DNA of 64,000 nucleotides from an uncultured Flavobacteriales bacterium (GTDB lineage Bacteria; Bacteroidota; Bacteroidia; Flavobacteriales_D; Sanyastnellaceae): positions 56,090 to 120,089 of the forward strand of contig CALKGQ010000007.1 in assembly GCA_938085425.1 (NCBI GenBank), written 5' to 3'. Below, one piece after another: positions 60,901-64,000 of this stretch; the first letter of the stretch is position 1, and each line of letters starts with the position of its first letter. The notes below the pieces were generated by a model, which was given only the letters and a program-made list of their open reading frames with translations, was not told where the DNA came from and did no database searches. A program made the translations under genes and the position numbers.

Positions 60901-62844
60901 GTCACAAATCCCGTCTGCATCCGCGTCTTCGGCGCAGTTTCCACCGCATTCACCGAGGACATCCAAATCTGCACAGGAGCCATCGTCTTCAGATGCCGAA
61001 GGATTGTAGTTGCACGCCATTTCATCTGTGCAACCCAAGATTTCCGTGTCACAAATCCCATCGTTGTTCTCATCCGCCTCACACCCACCACCACAATTGC
61101 CCAGAACGTCGTCGAACAAACAAGACCCGTCCTCCTCTGTGGCCAAAGGCTCATAGTTGCAGGCTGTGGGATTTTGACAACCGGCAAGTTCTGACTCGTT
61201 GCAGATGCCGTCGCCATCTGAGTCGTTCAAGCAGTTGCCGTCGCAATCGTAGAATTCTTCAGGGTAGGCACAATTGCCAGCCTCATCGGTGGCCTCTGCC
61301 GCAAAATTGCAGGCATTGGCATCTGTGCAACCAGCCACTTCGAATTCATTGCAAATGCCGTCACCATCGTCGTCGCTCACGCATTCATCGTTGCAATCGT
61401 AGGGGAATGAGGCATAGGTGCAGCTTCCGTCGTTGAAGTCTGCGTCGGGATCGAAGTTGCATGCGTTTGCATCATTGCAACCAAAGACCAAGCATGAAGT
61501 GAAATCACAAGTGCCGTCATCAAAAACGGCGTTTGGGTCGTAGTTGCATGCCACTGAAATGGTGCAACCAACGGGCTCCTCTTCGTCGCACACTCCATTG
61601 GCATTGACATCTTCTTCACAGCTCCCACCGCACACCCCAATGGCGTCGATCTGATTTCCATCACAGTCGCAATCCCCTTCTGGGATGTTGGAACACCCAC
61701 AATCGTAGATGTCACCTGGGCCGTTGCAGATGCCACATGCATCAAGCTCGCCAACGCAGTCGTCCACGTCGTCACAGATGCCATCGGCATCGATATCAGC
61801 AGCACAAGAACCTCCGCACTCACCGAGCGCATCCTCTTGGTTGCCGTCGCAATCGCAATCGCCCTCGGCGATGCCGTCGCCACCGCACACACCACACTCG
61901 TCAAGGACGTTGCCATCGCAATCGCAGTCGCCCTCGGCAATGCCATCGCCACCACAGACACCGCATTCATCAAGGACGTTGCCATCGCAATCGCAAGCCC
62001 CTTCCGCGATGCCATCGCCACCACAGACACCGCATTCGTCAAGGACGTTGCCATCGCAATCGCAGTCGCCCTCTGCAATGCCGTCTCCACCGCACACACC
62101 ACACCCGTCAAGCTGCAAGCAAGAATTGTCGTCTAGGGTGGCATCCATGTCGTAGTTGCAAGCCGTCTCATCTGTACAACCCTCTACATCGGCACTTCCT
62201 ACACCAAACGTTCCTACACCTTCAAAGACAATCGAAGCTTGGACCTGGTCTGCGCCCACACCAAGTGGGAAAACCTGAAGGTTCATTTGACCTGAGATTG
62301 AGCCCGCTGTCGTGACTTGCATCACCAACACACGGCCATCATCATCAGGCAAACCATTGCTCGCTGTGTTCAAAACGTACCATGAAGCTCCAGTCAATGT
62401 CGTGCTCTCCAAAGCTGTCGCACCAGGCGTCAGGAAGAATGGAGAAATGGGTTGGTTGGCATCCTCCACCAAAGAGGGATCCGCTGCACCAGGAACACCA
62501 GAAGCAGGACCTTCCAAACCAATTGTAGCGTACGAGTCGTCAGCGAGGTCTGGGAACGCAGGCAAGAACAATGGGTTGATGCCCGCTGCACTCCAACCAG
62601 AGTTGAATGCGCTGTTGAACACACCGCCTGGAGCATTCACAATCAAGCTCGCTTGGTCGTTGCCAAACACCGCACTCATGCGGTCCGTGGCGTCCTCCAT
62701 GTCCACATAGAAACGGTACACTGTACCACCAGCACCTACAGCGGGGGCGGATTCCACGGTCAGCGTGTACCCATGATCGTCTTGGGAATTCCCGAGAATT
62801 GGAATGGCCCAACTCAAAACAGCAAGAAGAAAAATATGCTTCAT
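57919..62844 (-). CDS. Giant cysteine-rich repeat surface protein with T9SS type A sorting domain
   Basis: This 1641-residue protein has a signal peptide ([20 protein letters not shown]), two copies of an unassigned ~190-residue beta-rich domain (residues ~24-214 and in the later part of the protein), and long arrays of two cysteine-rich units: CGVCGGDG...CDCDGN, similar to thrombospondin type 3 repeats, and GCTDxxACNYxPxAxxDDGSC, counted 15 times. Many Asp residues in the repeats suggest calcium binding. The end is a T9SS type A sorting domain ([17 protein letters not shown]). Such proteins are common in marine Bacteroidota, and their function is unknown. A paralogue starts upstream in the window end. 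Confidence 0.85.
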   Translation of the reverse strand: MKHIFLLAVLSWAIPILGNSQDDHGYTLTVESAPAVGAGGTVYRFYVDMEDATDRMSAVFGNDQASLIVNAPGGVFNSAFNSGWSAAGINPLFLPAFPDLADDSYATIGLEGPASGVPGAADPSLVEDANQPISPFFLTPGATALESTTLTGASWYVLNTASNGLPDDDGRVLVMQVTTAGSISGQMNLQVFPLGVGADQVQASIVFEGVGTFGVGSADVEGCTDETACNYDMDATLDDNSCLQLDGCGVCGGDGIAEGDCDCDGNVLDECGVCGGDGIAEGACDCDGNVLDECGVCGGDGIAEGDCDCDGNVLDECGVCGGDGIAEGDCDCDGNQEDALGECGGSCAADIDADGICDDVDDCVGELDACGICNGPGDIYDCGCSNIPEGDCDCDGNQIDAIGVCGGSCEEDVNANGVCDEEEPVGCTISVACNYDPNAVFDDGTCDFTSCLVFGCNDANACNFDPDADFNDGSCTYASFPYDCNDECVSDDDGDGICNEFEVAGCTDANACNFAAEATDEAGNCAYPEEFYDCDGNCLNDSDGDGICNESELAGCQNPTACNYEPLATEEDGSCLFDDVLGNCGGGCEADENNDGICDTEILGCTDEMACNYNPSASEDDGSCADLDVLGECGGNCAEDADADGICDDVDDCLGQYDECGQCNGSGTLGCTNPGACNYDLDAGCDDGSCTFLDGCGVCGGDGFSGCTDSLACNYEGAAGCDNGSCLYDDAIGVCDGDCQADIDGDGVCDDVDPCVGSIDACGICNGPGEIYACGCSDIPEGDCDCDGNQLDVLGECGGNCQADEDADGICDDVDDCVGAYDTCGICNGPGEVYECGCADIPEGDCDCDGNVEDALGECGGSCEADADMDGICDDVDDCIGELDACGICNGPGAIYECGCSDIPEGDCDCEGNQLDALGVCGGDCTADENDNGVCDDAEIEGCTDADACNFDPLATTNDGSCDFCSCGGGESSYPLEVVSSPAVGEGGTVYRFYVQMQDSTDRLSAVYGNDQAGLFVNAPSGVFNSSFNSGWSAAGINPLFLTNFPDLADDTYATIGLEGPAAGIPGAADPSLVEDSAQPITPFFLTPGETTLESTTLTGSSWYVLNTASNGLPDADGRVLVMQVTTAGDISGTINYQVFPLGVGANDVQLTTDFDGTGTFGGASQATGCGCTDSGACNYNPTADYEDGSCVYIQEGDCDCNGNEEDAIGTCGGDCLADADGDGVCDDEDDCVGALDDCGVCNGGNVSCTGCMNDFACNFDPEATINDNDLCDYESCQGCMDETACNYDPEATFDDGTNCVFIATGECDCEGNVEDVVGVCGGDCTEDLDMDGICDDVDECIGELDACGICNGPGEIYECGCNDIPEGDCDCDGNQLDALGVCGGDCLADVNDNGLCDDAEATGCTDPLACNFDEMATLDDGSCTYAGDLYDCLGNCLNDADEDGICDELEVVGCTDETACNYNPEATDSDEESCVFAEPFYDCEGNCLNDEDGDGICDELEVVGCTNVEACNFDELATDDDDSCILIGDACDDGDATTIDDVIDENCDCVGTVDGVEEAGLAFAMFPNPSTGEVTLAVDGLRAGVQIQVLDAAGRMVWNQGGMVLQGNTVLDLSSLSTGTYNVMLSDERGVRVQRLAIQR
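59362..59932 (-). repeat. Internal domain copy 2 of the giant T9SS protein (approximate bounds)
   Basis: This segment encodes the second ~190-residue domain, beginning near [17 protein letters not shown] and ending near TGTFGG. It matches copy 1 along its whole length, including [43 protein letters not shown] and [10 protein letters not shown]. No named domain was recognised. Confidence 0.75.
61837..62106 (-). repeat. Four tandem 69-bp (23-residue) repeats [18 protein letters not shown]
   Basis: Four units of 23 residues with the core [20 protein letters not shown] (the second with Ala in place of Asp) occupy residues about 247-336. The DNA copies are nearly identical and in tandem, so copy number should vary by recombination. 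Later cysteine-rich units are more diverged. Confidence 0.85.
62203..62775 (-). repeat. Internal domain copy 1 of the giant T9SS protein
   Basis: Residues about 24-214 form the first copy of a beta-rich domain with [40 protein letters not shown] and [17 protein letters not shown]. The repeated copy in the same protein (59362-59932) shares most of these strings. Confidence 0.75.
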
Positions 62845-63083
62845 AAGAGAACGTTGTGATTCGGGGTCAAGATAGAATTTTCTGGCTGACCAGCGGGAGA
62901 ACCAGGACCATTGGCCCATATGATGGCTTATCCATTTGATTCACAACGATTCACAATTGGAGGAGCAGCAGGGTTGAGGCGCTAACCCCTTAGGGGCAAC
63001 AAAAAGCCCGGGACGTTTCCCGGGCTTCTCTTAGATTGTTGAATGAATCCTATAAGGGGCACAAGGCCCTCTGGAGTCCTTGT
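62845..63083. other. Intergenic region upstream of the giant T9SS gene
   Basis: This 239-bp region holds a minus-strand terminator (63001-63027) for the upstream gene and a second copy of CCCCTTAGGGGCA (62986-62998). No TAnnTTTG box or ORF was recognised with confidence. Confidence 0.55.
63001..63027 (-). terminator. Intrinsic terminator of the upstream T9SS gene
   Basis: AAGCCCGGGA (63004-63013) pairs with TCCCGGGCTT (63018-63027) around a 4-nt loop. On the minus strand it ends in a U-tract (TTTTT). It lies 56 bp past the stop of the partial T9SS gene. Confidence 0.85.
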
Positions 63084-64000
63084 TTAGTGTTGGATGGTCA
63101 AACGACGGACGCTTACGCCGCGCTCGTCTGAAACCATCACATTGTAGGTGCCGCTGCGGAGTGCAGACAAGTCCAAGACAACATTGCCTTGGAGCACCAT
63201 GTTTTCAGCCGTCCAAACCATCCGCCCTGCGGCATCCATGATTTGCACTTTGGCTTGGGCGTGGAAGCCAGCCACTTGCAACGTCACCTCGCCGAAGGTC
63301 GGGTTGGGGAACATCGCGAACTTCAACGATGCCTCGGCAATGCCCACGATGGGCGTTCCGACGCATTCGCAGTCCGTATTCAGGGTATCGTTCTCCGTGT
63401 TGTCATCGCCATCGTCACACGCCTCACCAGGGAACGTGCAGCTGCCATCGTCGTCTGTGGCTTCGGAATTGAAGTTGCACGCCACTGCGTTGGTGCAGCC
63501 TGCAATCTCCAACTCGTCACAAACCCCGTCGCCGTCTGCGTCATTCAAGCAGTTGCCATCGCAATCCAAAAACTCCTCCGCAAAAACGCAGGATTCGTCG
63601 TCTGCATCTGTGGCCTCCGGGTTGTAGTTGCAAGCCTCTTCTATTGTGCAACCCACAATTTCATCCTCGTCGCAAATGCCGTCCTCATCGGCATCACTCA
63701 ACACCACGGTTCCAGAACCGTCGGTCTCCCCTGAACATGACTCACAATCGGCCGTGGCAAAAGCACACATGCCATCGTCGTCGGTCGCCATGTCATTGTA
63801 ATTGCAAGCCATCGCGTCCATGCACCCAACGACTTCAAACTCATCACAAACTCCGTCGCCGTCTGCGTCATCATTGCAGTTGCCGTCGCAATCGTAGCCG
63901 GTCTCCGCATACGTGCAAGAGTCATTGTCTTCGAACACATAGTCTGCATCAAAATTGCAAGCTGTGTCGTCCATGCAACCCGTCTCTTCACTGTCGCAGA
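63084..64000 (-). CDS. Cysteine-rich repeat T9SS type A protein, C-terminal part (partial)
   Basis: The visible 305 residues run off the window edge and hold four GCxxxxACN repeats and an Asp-rich tail, followed by a T9SS type A sorting domain with FAMFPNPTFGEVTLQVAGFH and AGRMVWTAENMVLQGN. The last ~50 residues closely match those of the downstream giant protein (SGTYNVMVSDERGVSVRRL). The two are tandem paralogues in the same orientation. The N-terminus lies outside the window. Confidence 0.9.
   Translation of the reverse strand, partial: CDSEETGCMDDTACNFDADYVFEDNDSCTYAETGYDCDGNCNDDADGDGVCDEFEVVGCMDAMACNYNDMATDDDGMCAFATADCESCSGETDGSGTVVLSDADEDGICDEDEIVGCTIEEACNYNPEATDADDESCVFAEEFLDCDGNCLNDADGDGVCDELEIAGCTNAVACNFNSEATDDDGSCTFPGEACDDGDDNTENDTLNTDCECVGTPIVGIAEASLKFAMFPNPTFGEVTLQVAGFHAQAKVQIMDAAGRMVWTAENMVLQGNVVLDLSALRSGTYNVMVSDERGVSVRRLTIQH

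Noticed and set aside
61837..62106. Tandem 69-bp repeats that might look like a CRISPR array
   Set aside because: The units are directly contiguous, in frame and protein-coding (23-residue repeat), with no unique spacers and no cas genes nearby.
57919..64000. One single giant gene spanning both cysteine-rich regions
   Set aside because: The partial gene ends with its own T9SS domain, a stop and a strong terminator, and the next has its own signal peptide at 62844.

Overview
The window is chromosomal DNA from a member of the Bacteroidota, most likely a marine Flavobacteriales-type lineage with unusually high GC for that group. The signs are type IX secretion (T9SS) cargo proteins with type A and type B C-terminal sorting domains, a PorE-like OmpA/TPR/beta-propeller protein, type III glutamine synthetase, a TonB receptor with a carboxypeptidase-regulatory N-domain, long cysteine-rich GCTDxxACNYxP repeat proteins, and promoter boxes of the Bacteroidota type (TAnnTTTG). 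No insertion sequence, prophage, CRISPR array or rRNA operon was seen. Nearly all the DNA is tightly packed housekeeping and secretion-related coding sequence.

Layout. 1-4.3 kb (minus strand): rpsU, a xerC-type recombinase, hpf, four tRNAs (Thr, Tyr, Gly, Thr), tuf, tRNA-Trp, secE, nusG and the start of rplK, the classical translation/transcription cluster. 4.4-16.5 kb (minus): glnA (GSIII), an OmpA/PorE-like protein, purM, prfA, pyrF, an RCK potassium channel, an AGCS amino acid:sodium symporter, a helix-hairpin-helix protein and an acyl-CoA dehydrogenase. 16.6-26.7 kb (minus): dnaX, a TonB receptor, an Hsp15-like S4 protein, a GNAT acetyltransferase, an aminotransferase and a secreted PNGase F-like protein with a LamG insertion. 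26.8-35.1 kb (plus): rpsF-rpsR-rplI, uvrB, a small lipoprotein, a T9SS trypsin-like protease, a family 2 glycosyltransferase, an ECF sigma factor and rsmG. 35.3-36.0 kb (minus): an OmpR-type response regulator. 36.0-45.8 kb (plus): a menaquinone cluster (PaaI-type thioesterase, menF, menD, menA, menC, menE), then rdgB, accA and an OmpA/TPR lipoprotein. 45.9-48.3 kb (minus): sppA and a SpoU-type RNA methyltransferase. 48.4-54.1 kb (plus): folK, a deoxynucleoside kinase, two bacterial PH-domain membrane proteins and a T9SS type B protein. 54.1-64 kb: rmuC and sucD (minus), mnmE (plus), and two neighbouring cysteine-rich T9SS proteins on the minus strand, the second cut by the window end.

The most interesting signals are: an uninterrupted run of 11 A in dnaX exactly where domain III should end, with a stop codon a few codons away in both alternative frames, which predicts slippage-made gamma-like products; a DnaX ATPase core without its usual four-cysteine zinc module; a dif-like inverted repeat beside the xer gene; several TAnnTTTG boxes only 4-6 nt before the start codon, predicting leaderless mRNAs; and a pair of neighbouring giant cysteine-rich secreted proteins, one carrying two copies of an unassigned ~190-residue domain. 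All statements come from reading sequence only; no database search was run.
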